Assembly (NCBI GenBank): GCA_036362985.1
Contig: JAYGXS010000004.1
Coordinates: forward strand, 36,703,654 to 36,767,653
DNA length: 64,000 nucleotides
Direction: 5' to 3'
From: Ligula intestinalis
Taxonomy: Eukaryota; Platyhelminthes; Cestoda; Diphyllobothriidea; Diphyllobothriidae
Positions within the stretch are counted from its first letter, which is position 1; each line of letters opens with the position of its first letter. Shown piece by piece: positions 20,641 to 33,300 of the stretch. The translations under genes and the position numbers were made by a program. The notes beneath the pieces were generated by a model. That model saw only the letters and a list, made by a program, of their open reading frames with translations. It did not search any database and was not told the origin of the DNA.

Positions 20641-21725
20641 GTAGACAGTTTAGCACCTGCTATCGACTCATACAGCGTATCTTTAGTCCCAGCAGATAAT
20701 TTCTATGAATAGTAATGGCCACAGTTTTATCCCCCCTTATTACATGCATATTTAACTTTACTCAGCAACCTTCTTACCATACTGGCCGTCGAGGACGTAC
20801 AGACGCGGAGAGTGGAGTCCAACAATGTTCAGCCTTGAGACCGACCTTCTTACTTTAGTTAATTAATGATTGTGTATCAGAACTGAACTGCGATTCTGTC
20901 TTACTTGTAAGTGAAATAAAAAGAATTATCGAGGAGACGAGCATCCAAAAACATTTTTTGATTGGAAGAGTCATCCCGCTGATGGTTCCTGTTGTTTAAG
21001 TCCTCAAGTGTAACATACTGTGGCTTGGAAATTGAAACCAGATTTCATGCCACCTCCTTAATTAAACATCTGCATGCGGTTCTCCCGGCTGGGTTGTCTA
21101 TTGGTTTGGAGAATATTTCACTCGCCACATTCAATTCACCCAAGGCAGAAAGCGAAGATCACAATCTATGCGAAGCGCTTCGCGAAGATCAGAATCCTTG
21201 TCAACAACTGCGAAATTCTTCAAGGGTCTATCTTATCCCCTCACACTAACAGCCTACGATCGCCAAACGAATTTTTGTACATAAGATATGCCAATGATAC
21301 GGTTGTTCGTCATCCTCTCGGAAATCAGTTATATCCATAAGTTCTGAAATATGACCTGGACCACGTCCCAGCATGGTTGGTAGCCCTTGTTCTTTTACTG
21401 ATTATACAGCAGTCTGTCCAGTGCGCTATCTGAAACCCTTCTAATAAAAATTTGCAAACTCTTATATTTTGCGGGAAAACAACTCATATCGGAAAGGGTA
21501 AATTCATTATTAACGTTTCTTCGCTTTTTTTAACGTCTCGGTCATCAATACAGTCATCTTTATTTTCGAATTGCGATCGATAACTCAACTGGGAATAGAG
21601 TAAATTTCTTCCTAATTCAGAAATGGAATGCTCTGCTGGTGGACATTATCATGGTCCCATCTGTAGACACGTTTAAGATAAAGTCAGAACAGGACAGCTA
21701 TCACGTCCTACAATAAGCTCTAGGC
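20641..21725. other. Intergenic with a possible RT remnant
   Basis: At about 21200-21340 (plus) one frame reads EILQGSILSPHTNS and FLYIRYANDTVV, which resembles the (P)QGSxLSP and YADDT boxes of a reverse transcriptase with the second Asp changed to Asn. It is short and unsupported by neighbours. The rest shows nothing. Confidence 0.3.
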
Positions 21726-21812
21726 CAGGGGTCGGCAACGCATGGCTCGCGAGCCATATATGGCTCTTTTGATGATAGCGTATGGCTCTTTCAGAAACTT
21801 CGGATTTAATTA
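21726..21812 (+). mobile_element. hAT-like transposon terminus
   Basis: Starts CAGGGGTCGGCAAC and continues GGCTCGCGAGCCATATATGG, the widely seen terminal sequence of hAT-type non-autonomous elements. I found no matching right terminus downstream and no definite 8-bp duplication, so only one end is supported. Confidence 0.55.
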
Positions 21813-22954
21813 TTTTGGTTCCTCTTTAGGGGTCTAAGTAGCGGGTTGTACTCGGATCACTACAATCATCAGGCCAAATCCCAGGTTGGAAGTTCAAATA
21901 CGGAAGTCACCAGAATTCCCAATTGCTGTCTCAGGTGGCAGTTGCCACTAACGACGCCAGAGCTACTGTTGATTGTGCCCAGCCAGACCTGAGGGAGCTT
22001 AAGGCAGTGGTGAGAGCTGATTCAGTAGGATTGCGGAGCAGGTTCAATTCTTATGTTACTGGTGTCCTGCAATTGTCTGAGGGATGTCGCCTGCAGAGAT
22101 ATTATCTGCATCAACCGAGAGATGGAGTAGTCAAATGGCCCTTAGGTATTTTGACGCGCGTGGATGTTCGGGTGTGTGTGTGACTGAATAAACTGCGGTC
22201 GCCAGGGTGGCAGTCTCGAGGCTGCCCGAAAACCAAAGGTAAAGGGACGCCCGCGCAGCTGTTACCGGTTTCCCAGACGCAACTGCGAGTTCAAGCCTCG
22301 GGGGACGGGGGTGTCAGTGCAATAAAGCATTGGAAGAGTTGTTTGTGGCAACACATGACTTTGGGACAGCGGATCTTAGAGAACGAAAGGGGGAGCGCAC
22401 GCATAGTAGCCATCCACCTCCAATGACGTGTCGCTACCGACACGCGTATTAGAATCAATTTAATCTCGACCAATCTTTGGAGTTTTGGCACCCTTAGGTT
22501 TGGCCTGGCCGGTCCCTTTCCGGCTTGCCGATAACAATTGCTTTCATTTTTTCCCGCGTTCCAACAGTGGCGACAAGCTCGCTAAATAACAGACGCTCTA
22601 CTTAAGCACGACAGCCCGCAGACTTGACTTCAGTCTGGTTAGGGTCAAGCTGGCAGACAAGACTATCTTACGTGCATAGGCCAGCCGGCTTTGTTACATA
22701 TAGAACCTTGTGTTCATGTCCCCCAGACGGAGCACACAGCGCATTCGTGAACACTTGCCTCGTGGACCAATGCATCGATCCGAACATCTGACTGCTTTAT
22801 TTCATCAGACGGATCGCACATCTTTGAATGCTACACTCTCTCTCTTTTTCCCAAAATTATCCTCTGAAACAAAGAGTTTGGCGAACTGAAAAAGAAATGA
22901 GGAGTATTGCTTGTAAACTGGCATAATAAACATATTATGATTATTATCATATTG
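21813..22954. other. Intergenic, nothing recognised
   Basis: Possible interior of the hAT-like element near its left end. No coding motifs were noticed in the remainder. Confidence 0.35.
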
Positions 22955-23325
22955 TACGTAACATGGAAGCATATGTATTCAAAAACTTGACAAAATGATT
23001 ATTTTCCAACGTAATTTTGCTTGTGCTGCTTTACTGACTCTGTAGTTTTACATAAACGGGCTTCCACTACATGTAAAACTTCAGTTTACCTAGTACGCCT
23101 GCTTTCCACTTTTTCGGAATTTTCCACTTTCATAAAAAGCTGGTGTTTCTATAAGACGTTTTATTCTTCATAAATCACAATTAGCCCTATTGTGAAGAAT
23201 GACCACTATTTTGTTGCTGTAAGACTTTGGGGGCCACAGCTTGGGCTGGGTTTGAGTAAGAGGGAGTTATTTGAAAAAAAATCGTTAGATTTCATGAGAT
23301 AGTGCACCTACTGTACATTACAATC
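22955..23325 (+). repeat. Dispersed ~370-bp repeat, copy 1
   Basis: Direct-orientation match to 61610-61975. Shared blocks include GATTATTTTCCAACGTAATT, CACTTTTTCGGAATTTTCCA, CTATTGTGAAGAA and TGTAAGACTTT(T)GGGGGCC. It carries no ORF and its class is unknown. Confidence 0.7.
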
Positions 23326-23865
23326 TGCAGCCAAACCTAAATCGACTTCAACAATGGTCGAATGACTGACTTTTACCGTGTAGTGGAAATAAGTAAGTTG
23401 GCCGATCCAGCTACCCGAATCCCATGCTTTACTGTCTGAATGGCATCCAACTGCAAGAAGTGGACTCGCAGAAGGGCTTAGAAATGTGGGTCACGACATC
23501 ACTTAAACTCTCTGTTCGCTGTTAAAAAGTAGCTAAGTATTGAATACCAATTTCCTACTTTGTCAAGCGAGCTTTCTCTGCCCCTGCTGAAAACTGCTTT
23601 GCTTAAGCCTTAAGAACTTTTGTGCGGCCGCAGCTGCCGTTCGTTATACAAACTTGAAGACCCTGGACCGCGAAGGACCACAAAAAACCCGAAAAAAGTT
23701 CAAATGCTTGCAAACGCACTTGTTACCAGACAGAAGTCATTACTGTATGAAACACTTCTGTCTTATCTGGGATCTATTCCTTTAAGTTACATACAGTGCA
23801 TGATATCATGCACGTACAGGACTATTGCACTCTTCCTGTGACTTCTTCGAGTAAGCAGCAACTGT
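23326..23865. other. Intergenic, nothing recognised
   Basis: No known coding motif or repeat was noticed before the SINE. Confidence 0.4.
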
Positions 23866-24076
23866 GACGCGGTGGCCGAGTGGTTAAGGTGATGGGCTGC
23901 TAATCCATTGGGGTTTCCCCGCGTTTGAATTTCCTTTTCACTAGTTTGTCACTATTCTTCAGCTTGCCAGCGACACTTGCTTGTTTAATAGTAAAGTCGT
24001 CAGTTTCGACTACCACTACTTCCTGCAACGACAAGGCCCCTTGGGCCTTAAATATACAAATTACTATTATTAACTA
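23866..24076 (+). repeat. tRNA-Ser-derived SINE
   Basis: The first ~75 bp resemble tRNA-Ser(GCU). There is an A-box-like GGTGGCCGAGTGG, an anticodon arm ATGGGCTGCTAATCCAT with GCT in the loop, and a long variable arm GGGGTTTCCCC. The T arm is degraded (GTTTGAATTTCC) and the 3' acceptor strand does not pair with GACGCGG, so it is not a working tRNA. It is followed by a ~130-bp unrelated body ending CCCCTTGGGCCTTAAATATA and an ATT-rich tail, the layout of a SINE. Confidence 0.65.
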
Positions 24077-25486
24077 AGAACCGGAGAGACTATCCATTCA
24101 CACTACCTGTGACTGGGACCAGGCTGGAGGTATGAAAACTTTCTTTCACAGCAATCATTTCGAAGCTTGCCATGCTCTACCCCTGAATGTTATTTCCATT
24201 TCCGTTCAAGTCAAAAATCGGATGCTAGATCGATATAGCAGTGCGCATTATAACAGAATCCGACATCTGTAATCTTGCCACATGCGAAAAAAAATTATTC
24301 TTCTTATACTAGTTGCTATTTTTGAGTAAGCTTTGCCTACAACATTTTTTACCACGTCCAATTCGTCACTTGTCCAAATCGCCATTTAAGATAATCAGCT
24401 GAAGGTCGGGCTACTGGAAATATGAAGGTAGTCAAAGAAGAACGTGGTCTCACAAGAAAGACGTAACGAATTAAGGTTCTAGTTTGGGGTTTGATTACGG
24501 GAACAGATTTGAAATGGTAGATAATGTAGCGGTGGCGCCAAGTCCACAAAAAGCACGTGACTTTGCTACACTACCTCCTTCTCGGCCAGCCAATCACAGG
24601 TGCCGTAGACGACTATTGACCAAGTAGTTGATCGATCGGCCAGTGACTTATTCTCGCATGACGTTTATTCACTTACGCCCACAGCACACTAACAGACGGA
24701 CGGATTCAGGCCACCGTTGAGTTCCTGTACACAATAAACAACTCCTACTGGTCTTACCCCTCTTCTTCCTGTACGGAACTGGGCGTGATAATTGATATGC
24801 TCTGAGCGCACTCACGGCTTAGACTCCTACACTAACCACTGCAACCCTTTGAGTTAAGATGTAGTGGCCTTGCTGCAGCCACTTGCAGCCCAAGACCAAT
24901 CGGTGACGCATGGCGCCTTTAGTCTGCCTGCGCGCCCACTGCTGGGCTAGGCGCTAACTGTCCTTGACCGACGCGCACATACTCCTCGGCGCGAATGCGC
25001 GCTCAGGCTAGCCAGCGTTAGCCCATGTCAAGGTCGTACGCACGCGCTAGGCTAGACATCAGCAGCCCCATTTGCTCCCGGGACAAAGCATTCGCCGGCG
25101 GTTCCTGATGCTATAGTCACTCCAGAACTGACGCCCTAGCAGCCGGACTGCGGTCATCAGCGAGTCAACACTCTTTCCATCTATTCTCCGTTCTGTATAC
25201 ACAATAAGCTATTTCTTCTACTCTGGCCTTCCCAAGACTTCTCCTATCTCCTAAGGAACCGGGCCTTGAAGATTGTAGGTGTTAGGGTTAACCGGCTTAG
25301 CCTTAACACCTATAAAGACGCTTAAAGTCACTTCATTAAGGGAAGAAGGCTTTCGCCCTTGAGCTCCCTATTTATGACCAAAAATCGCAACATAGGTCCA
25401 CCATAACAAAAGTACAGAATACAAATGTAAGCTTAACATCAGCGATAAGTGTGAGCCAGTTGCAAAGTGGTGCCACTGACACTATG
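24077..25486. other. Intergenic, LTR-like scraps only
   Basis: Two loosely similar stretches, near 24730-24800 and 25195-25275, read CACAATAA(A/G)C, CTTCT- and CCT-rich sequence, then GAACTGGGC or GAACCGGGC. They could be old LTR 3' ends. A perfect-looking hairpin TAGGTGTTA...TAACACCTA lies at about 25279-25314. No gene is seen. Confidence 0.3.
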
Positions 25487-25713
25487 TTAATTATATCTGT
25501 CACAGATTCTCAGCAAATGTGAATCAAGTTTGTGCTTAAAAATGTCAACAGTATCTGAGAGGACCACCTCTTCAGGGAGTCCGTTCCACGTTATGATGAC
25601 CCTCTGAGAGAAGGCGTTCCGTCGAACGTCGATATGGGCCGGTTTCCTCTATAGTTTAAAGGGATGACCCCGCAAATAATCAGTCTGAGCTAATTTGAAG
25701 AAATCGTCAAATT

Positions 25714-27430
25714 CTAGTGCGCACGCATGGCCTCTAACAATTCGGTAGGTTGGCATGAGGTCACCGCTGAGTTGCCTATAATTGAGAGGAAATGGATCAA
25801 GTTCGTCAGTCTGTCTTCATAAGGCAGATGACCAAGATTATTGACCATCTTCGTAGCCCTCACCTGCACTCGTTCCAGGTACAGGTAATCCTTCTTGAAC
25901 CACGGACGCCAGGCTTGGACGGCGTACTCCAAGTGGGACCGAACAAACGCTCCGTAGGTTTTCCTGAAGAGCTCATTGTCGATGTTAACGAATCCCCGCC
26001 TAATCGCAAACAGCACCTCTGTCGCACTTTTAGCTGTCTGTAGACACTGTGAAGATGATTTAAGCGAGGAATTTATTAAAACACTGAGGTCCTTTTGTTC
26101 GTCCACATTTGAAAGCGGGCGCCCATCGAGGAGGTATTGGAAGGAATCGTTCTCGTTACTAGTTAGGAGTCTTAAGACCACACACTTACTAACGTTGAAG
26201 TTTAAGAGCCAATGAGCAGACCAGCAGCTAAGTCGATTGAGACTCTCTTGAAGTGCTTTCCTATCGGCGTCAGACTTGATGGCTCTCGAGAGTTTGACAT
26301 TGTCGGCAAACATGATGGCGCTGCAACCCAGGTCGTTGACACAGTCGTTGATATGGATAAGGCAGAGCAGTGGCTCTAAGACAGAGTCTTGGGGTCGCCT
26401 GTCAGAACAGATGTAGGGGTTGACTTCGAGTCACCGATGCACACAGTTTGCAATCGCTCTGTGAGAAAATCAGTGATCCATGCCAGCAAGTTTTGACAAT
26501 TTATACATTAGACGTTAATGCGGGACGCTGTCGAATGCCTTCTTTAAGTCCGTATAGATGACGTCAACCTTACCATCTTCATCTAATGTGCAATTCCACC
26601 GCTCAGTGGAGAGTAGCAGGCTGGAAAGACAAGAATAGTTCTTTCTGAAGCCGTGTCTAAGCCCTGACAGTAAATTGTTGTCCTCCAAGAACTTCATTGT
26701 CGTCCTCTTGATTATCGTTTCCATCACCTAACAGTAAATGCAAGCTAGGGTGACGGGCCGGTAATTGTTGACTTTCGTTCGGGCTCCGCCCCTGTATGTC
26801 GGGAAAATATTTGCCGTTTTCCATTTGGAGGGCCAATTTTTTCCAGAACTTGGCTGGTACATTGCCTGGACAGGGTGACTTTGATTCTTTGAGGCCTTGC
26901 AGCTCCCTGTCAACTACAGATGTTGGGAATAATAGAGATTGAAGCGCCGGACCGGCGTTTAAAACAGCACTGTTAGCATTATCAAAATGAGGCTCGGTTT
27001 CCCTAGTGAATACCGAGGCAAAGAACCGGCTACAGCACTTGGCTTTCTCGTTATTCTCAACAACTTCCCTGCCATTATCATCCTTAAGTACTGCTACTGG
27101 AATCTTGTTTTTTAAATCTACTGTTAATTTAGTGGAATAGAATTTTGGGCTTTTCTTCGGCCTGTTGGATTCTTCTTGACTTATAGTTTTTCCTGGCCTG
27201 GCGAATCGATTTTTTACCACATTTCTTTGGCGCCGGAATTCCTCGAGGCGTACTGGTGACCCAGTTTCCCTGAATAACTTCCATTTCCTATCTTTATTTT
27301 TAAATTGCCTGCTAAGGTCGCTTGTCAACCAGGCAGGGTGACTGTTCCATCTGTCATTCAAATGATGGAAGTCATCTGGATGTACGTAGTCTTGACTGCT
27401 TTCGTTTTGTTGACCATCAACCATCATCAA
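25714..27430 (-). pseudogene. CR1-like LINE reverse transcriptase remnant
   Basis: Linker frame (26657-27430) reads HPAWLTSDLSRQFKNKDRKW and KAKCCSRFFASVFT. RT begins with YRPVTLACIYC-type residues in another frame, then LSGLRHGFRKNYSCLSSLL and VDVIYTDLKKAFDSVPH (26515-26727). The catalytic box reads MFADNVKL at 26313, with Asn in place of the second Asp, followed by HWLLNFNVSKCVVL and VRSHLEYAVQAWRPW. There are three or more frame changes. Confidence 0.8.
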
Positions 27431-28014
27431 GGCCTTATATTTGGTCGCATCTCAGGCATCCCCAACGATGCTCTTGTAGATTCGACGGACATTTGGATCT
27501 CATACGGCAGTGTCCATCATGATCATAAACTGGTGGGTTCCCTATGTTCTACTATGCCGCACCGGTTTGGGAACCCGAATGTAGTGTCGGGAACCGTCTA
27601 TACCAGTAATGTTTCGTTAACACCAATTTTTCTGCCCCACGCTCAGATTCGGCTGAGTTTGCTTCATAGTCCCCCCCCTACTAACAGAGGCAGTGGGTAT
27701 CAGGATACATGGTCAAAATATGGATAAAAATGTGGCCCGTCTGTATATGCCCTTGAATTTGCACAACAAAAGCGATTTCTAACAATGTTAGCATATTTCA
27801 CAAAAACTTATGCATTCCTGTACCATTTCAATGGTGTTTTTAAGGGCTTCGGTCATTTACTCCAAATATACTGACTGATACTGACTGATCCGCATGACAT
27901 TGCTCTGTGCATTTTTTTCGAATCTACCAAATTCGCTTCTAAATAGTTACACACGTGTCATAGCTATGGTCTACCGATACTGTATGTTAAACCAATTATT
28001 ACTAGAACTTCCTG

Positions 28015-28740
28015 TTATTGAATTTTTGGTTTATTGATGAGGCTCAATGGGTTTGAAATATACAGCTTATTATTATTCGTCTTGTGTACCTTTACCGGAC
28101 AAAAGCACTTAATCAGATCTAATGCAATCCTCTTGAGTGATCTCCAATCTTCCTCCGGATCCCCCTTGAGCATGTAGTCCCAATTCACGGACGATAGTGC
28201 ATTCCTTATTGAATAAAGATATGCCTTGCATATATTCGGCTGATCTTTCGTTTTTCTCTGACATTGACAATGGAGTGAGTAGTCCCACATTAGCGTTGTA
28301 TGGTAACTCTTACCGAGCGAAGCACTCGAATGCACTTCATCTATGTAGGATAAATCCATGTTAAAAATGAGATCCAAATAATAAGCTCGCTGGTTTTCTC
28401 GAAATCTGGTAAGTTCCTTGACGTTCTGTGCCAGAGAGAGGTTAAGCGTGAGATCCATTAATTTGTAACTAAAGAAAGTTGATGCCGCCTCTACTGTCAG
28501 GTTGTCTCAGTCAATTGCAGGTGCGTTAAAATCACCAACAATAAGAACCTCCTGGTGGCAAGCAGCTTCCTTCAACAGACTAAGGAGCGAGTCTTCGGCT
28601 CCATTCAGAACGTTTGATGGCTGGTATACGGCCAGGAATTCAAGGTTCTGTGAATTAGCCTTCTTGATCTTTAGGTATCGGCGGCTGATAGTGCCTAATA
28701 AGCCATTTCAATCTGCATTGTTTTTGTCGATGGTGTTTCT
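28015..28740 (-). pseudogene. CR1-like LINE endonuclease remnant
   Basis: Reads EFLAVYQPSN, VLIVGDFNAPAID then an in-frame TGA, then DLTLNL, YYLDLIFNMD, DEVHSSASLGKSYHTTL and a linker with ALSSVNWDYMLKGDPEEDW. The Asp of the C-terminal S-D-H catalytic motif is Tyr here, so the domain would be inactive even without the stop. Confidence 0.75.
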
Positions 28741-28760
28741 CTGCACGGATTGAAGTGCGG

Positions 28761-28964
28761 GTAAGATTCGCATTAAGGTTATGGATAGTAACATATTTTT
28801 TTGGAGATTGATTAAGCTTTGGGTTAGTTTAATGTTCTTGGCTCAGTGTTGGGTTTAGGAATAACTCTCCTAAGGTTTAACGAGTACTTGACCAATTTTT
28901 GTTAACCAAACTGTGTTGCCGAAAGGATAAGGCGTAAACCTCCGAACGAATTTTTTTGTCAGTT
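28761..28964. other. Spacer between LINE and Gypsy element A
   Basis: No coding or repeat signal noticed. It ends in AGTT, the left target-site duplication of element A. Confidence 0.5.
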
Positions 28965-29371
28965 TGTAACTAACTCTCCTGACCCTCTTTTGTTTTAATT
29001 GGTTTTCTTAGTTGTCAAGGCAATTTTTGGTTTTGAAGACTGAGTCACGGCTCGTGGTTGCTGATTCATCGTCGGCTATCTCGCATCCTCGCCCGTCTAG
29101 CCCCGCGTTTGTGAAGTCCAATGTTTTTCCTATTACCCTTTTGTTCTAAGATTTTCTATCCGATCATCGTTACTCAATAAACGTTGTTAATACCTCAGCA
29201 TTCTCATAATCCATCATGAAACCTTTTGGAGATAATCATAATACCCCATTTGACGAGATGGATAACCTTTTAGGAGGTATCTTCTGCGAAATATCCAAAC
29301 CCGTACAAACTTCTCTGATTCCGATTCCGGCCCCTCGCAATCCACCTGGTTTTCCCCGTTTGGACGCTACA
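28965..29371 (+). repeat. Element A 5' LTR (407 bp)
   Basis: TG...CA ends, internal AATAAA near 29180. Shares GTCACGGCTCG(T/C)GGTTGCTGAT and the stretch up to GGACGCTACA with the split 3' LTR. An ATG at 29216 opens a frame that stays open to the LTR end. Confidence 0.9.
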
Positions 29372-30311
29372 ATGGTGGCAGCAGGTGCCGGCCCCTTTTT
29401 CCCACCGGTTATTCTGCCCCAACCCTCCTTTAGACGTACCCAACCTCCCATAGCTGCCCCCACGCCCAAAATACACTTCTAGTTCCCCAAACCTCCAGCC
29501 CAGCTAAAACTTCAGACAATGGCTCGCTCGATTGTACATTTTCCTGGCCGACATCCCCTTCGACCAACATACTTGCTATACCCTCAATTTCCTTGATCCC
29601 GACGCGTGTGAATTGGTCCTGTCTTCCGGAATTACCTTGTCCATAACCTTTACTGACGCCCAAACTATCCTTGTATCCCTTTTCGACAACCACATGTCTG
29701 CCGGCGCAGCAGCTGTGTACTTCAACAGCCTGAAACAACAGCCTCAACAATCTCCAACCGAATTCGCACTGGAACTTACCCGTTATGCCCGTATGTTATA
29801 CCCCAACATCCCCAAATCTGCTCGTGACCGCCTCATCCTCTATCGTTTTACTACCGGTCTCCGTGACCGTACGGTCACTGACCATTTCCTGATCGAATCC
29901 CCTCTCGACCTCCCTACCGCCATCCAGCGCTGTCACCAGTATACTGATCATTACAACTCTCCTGCCTTCAGACCCTCTTCTGACCATCCTCCAGTAGCCA
30001 AATCTACACCAGCCCTCTCTCCACATGCCTGCCCGCCGCCTCCGCCGCCCCGTGCCTTCCCCTCAAAACCGGGCCTTCCCCTACGATTCCCACAACACAA
30101 ACCTGGATGCCGTTACTGCGCGGCGTTTGGACCCGACGCTCGTAGGTGTGGCCACAATCAACCCTGTAAGTCTGCTGTTCTTCGGACCTTCGATGAACCT
30201 TCTCCTACTTCTGCCTTTATTGTATTTGTCTATATTGACAATCACACTTTCAAAGCGTTAGTTGATACCGGTGCTAGCGTTTCCCTCATAACTTCTTCTA
30301 GCATCCCCTAG
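29216..30311 (+). pseudogene. Element A gag with protease start
   Basis: The frame from 29216 (inside the LTR) gives an N-terminus with EISKPVQTSLIPIPAP, passes the LTR end into MVAAGAGPFFPP, and breaks near 29480. The main capsid frame (29532-30311) has SLFDNHMSAGAAAVYFNSL, SPTEFALELTRYARML and LILYRFTTGLRDRTVTDHFL, then a zinc-knuckle-like C-x2-C-x9-C-x5-C (CRYCAAFGPDARRCGHNQPC). It ends in the protease motif ALVDTGASVSLIT, with no frameshift between gag and protease. TAG at 30309 then breaks it. Confidence 0.85.
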
Positions 30312-33300
30312 ACTTTTCGATGCCGTAAAGAACCCTTGTCCGGCCTTGTCCTATACAGGCAGCTAACGGGTCCCAGATCCCGATTTCAGGCTCTATTTCC
30401 TTACCCTTCTCTTTGTGCGATTCTGAAGTTATTCAAGATTTTTTAGTAACTCCCTCCAGTCCATGCCCCATAATTCTTGGTTGAGACTTTCTCACTGATC
30501 ATAATTGCGTACTCTACGCCCATGACCGACGTTCGTCCTTGCACAAACCAGTTAACCCTTACCCGTAACCCTACCTCTCCCTGTGATTCTGATACTGATT
30601 TTGACCTGGTTTACTATACTGTTATGACCGCAGTCGCCCTCATCCCTACCTCCTTAGATGATATCCTCCCACCTCCAGACTCAGTTGATCCTGATGCCTT
30701 ACACCAACTTCGCAACCTCCTCTCCCAATTCCCCAACCTTTTCTCATGGTCCACTGATTCCCTCGGCCGTATCCACCTCGTGCAACATCATATCGACACC
30801 GGTGACTCAAAACCGGTGTGGCATCCCCCCAACATATCCCTGTCCACTATCGCGCCGAGGTTGATAAGCTTTCAGAGGACATGCTTCAACATAAGATTAT
30901 CCAGCCTTCTTCCTCACCCTGGGCATCCCCGATTGCCATTGTCCCCAAGAAGGATGGTTCATTGCGGCTGTGCATTGACTATCGTCGCCTGAACGCCGTA
31001 ACGACGCGCGACTCTTTCCCACTTCCCCGACTCGATGATACGTTGGAGTCCCTCAGGAACGCTTGGTAGTTCTGTACCCTTGACCTCAAGTCCGGCTACT
31101 GGCAGGTCGAGGTGCACCCCAACGACCGCCAGAAAACGGCCTTTACCGTTCCACAAGGCCTCTTCGAATTCCAAACAATGCCTTTTGGCCTGTGCAACGC
31201 CGCTGCAACTTTCCAGCGGCTATTGTTCCGGGTCCTTAGACATCTTGCTCCCCACGTGTGCCTTGGTTACCTCGACGATATCATCGTTTTCGGGGATTCG
31301 GTCGATGAACATAATTCTAATCTGCGCCTTGTCCTAAGAGCTTTACGCGATGCAGGTCCTACCCTCAATCCCAATAAATGCCTTTTCCTCCGCCCCGAAG
31401 TTGAATTCCTCGGTCACCACATATCTCCCGGCCACTTCGCACGTCTTCACGACCGCGCACAACATATCCGTACATGGCCGGTGCCCTCCAACCAGACAGA
31501 ACTGAGAAGTTTCTTTGGTCTCATGTCTTATTATCGCCGTTTCATCCGTAACTTCGCGCAAATTGCCCCCCCTTCATAAATTAACCCAGAAAAATGCCCC
31601 TTTCGTTTGGTCCACCGACTGCGCGACTGCTTTTAACGAGCTACTTGATGTTCTCTGCTCCGCACCAGTGCTATCCTTTCCTTATGTCACTGCGGATGCA
31701 CCGGATTTCATTCTAGACACCGACGCCAGTGGGTCGGCTATTGGCGCCGTACTATCACAACCTGACAGTAACGGTCTCGAACACCCCATCTGCTTCGCCA
31801 GCAATTCCCTGTCAAGGACCCAGCGTAACTACATCGTTACTCGCAGGGAACTTCTGGCTGTCGTGACTTTCGTCCGACAGGTCAGACATCTACTACTGGG
31901 TAAACACTTCGTCATCCGTACTGATCACCATGTCCTACAATGGCTCCAGTCTCTTAAGGACCCGATGCACCAATTTGCACGCTGGCAAGAGTTCTTACAG
32001 GACTTTGATTACGAGTGTGTTTATCGCCCTGGTCCCCGCCACGGCAATGCTCATGCCCCATCCCGTCTACCCTCCAACCCCACCCTCCATACCCCAGACT
32101 CTGTCGACTCCGTCAACGCACTGGTTATTTAGGAACCTACCCGTTTTGAATGGGCCTCCGCGCAAGGCTTCGACCCCGACACCGCCACCATCTATAGACA
32201 CCTTTCGTCCGGTCTCCACAAACCCACTGAATACGAGATGCGCGGTTCTAGCGCTAGGGCCAGTCTCCGTCTACAAAAATGGTCCCACATTCTCATTGAT
32301 AACGACATCCTCTTCCATCGTGACCCCGATTTCCATTATTTACGACCCATCGTACCCGGCTGCCTCATCGACTTCAACCTTACTGATCTCCATAAGGAGC
32401 TGGGTCACCGTGGACAACGCCAGACAGATTTGGCCGCCCACGCTCATTTTTGGTGGCCCCAGATGCGTTCTTCAGTGATTTCTTTCTGTCAGAGCTGTCC
32501 AACCTGTGCCTCTTACAAATTTCCCACTCCGACACCCCGTGCTCCTTTCCAACACATGACAACCGGTTTTCCGGGTGAACGTGTCGGTCTGGACATCATT
32601 GGCCCTTTCTCTATCTCCTTCCGCGGTTACACCTATGTTTTGGTCATGGTCGATTATTTCACCAAATGGGTTGAAGCCGTCCCATTGTACGACCAGAAGG
32701 CTGTCATGGTGGCTAACGTGGTTAGCCGCACCTGGATCAGTCGCTGGGGATCTCCAACAGCCTTCCACACCGACCGCGGACGTAATTTCGACTCTCAACT
32801 ATTCCAACATGTTGGTGCCATCCTCGGAGTCAACAAGAACCGTACCACCCCCTATCACCCCAAAGGCAACGGGCTCGTAGAACGCACTAACCGCACCCTT
32901 CACATCCTCCTTCTCACCCTCTCCAAGGATGGTCACGAGAGAGTTTGGGACGTTCAACTCCCCTTGTGTTTGCTAGCTTACCGGGGCTCTGTGCACTTCT
33001 GCACCGGTTTTACACCGCACTATCTCTGAACCGGCCAAGACCTCCGCCTGCCCTCCAACCTTTGGTACCCGCTCCACACCCCCAACCCCACCTCCATCCA
33101 TCCCTATGCCATCCAGTTACGCGAGACCATTCATTGTGCACACAATGCCGCCCAACGAACACTCGGAACTGCCGCAGAACATCAGAAAGATTACTTTGAC
33201 CGCCGTCTCGCAGGTAACCTTTTCCAGCTGTACGACCTCGTCATGTACAAGACCACCTCCCGTCGCCGCGGCTCCTCCTCTTAGTTTCAATACCCCTGGA

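Larger units (their letters stand above)
25487..28760 (-). mobile_element. CR1-like non-LTR retrotransposon, broken
   Basis: Minus-strand order is EEP endonuclease (about 28740-28015), an unrelated or decayed gap (about 28014-27480), the EEP-RT linker (27430-26730), RT (26730-25714) and the typical CR1/Jockey C-terminus (25713-25487: RGHPFKL, RRNAFSQRVI, WNGLPEEVV, FKHKLD) ending at TAA 25487-25489. EEP motifs are VLIVGDFNAPA, LDLIF, and SLGKSYH where SDH is usual. RT motifs are AFDSVPH and FADNVKL. Multiple stops and shifts make it inactive. Confidence 0.85.

Noticed and set aside
21200..21340. A LINE reverse transcriptase annotated as a feature of its own
   Set aside because: Only two short motif-like strings in one frame; listed only as a possibility within the intergenic entry.
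23866..23941. Functional tRNA-Ser gene
   Set aside because: The acceptor stem does not close and the T arm is degraded; the downstream body and tail fit a SINE better.
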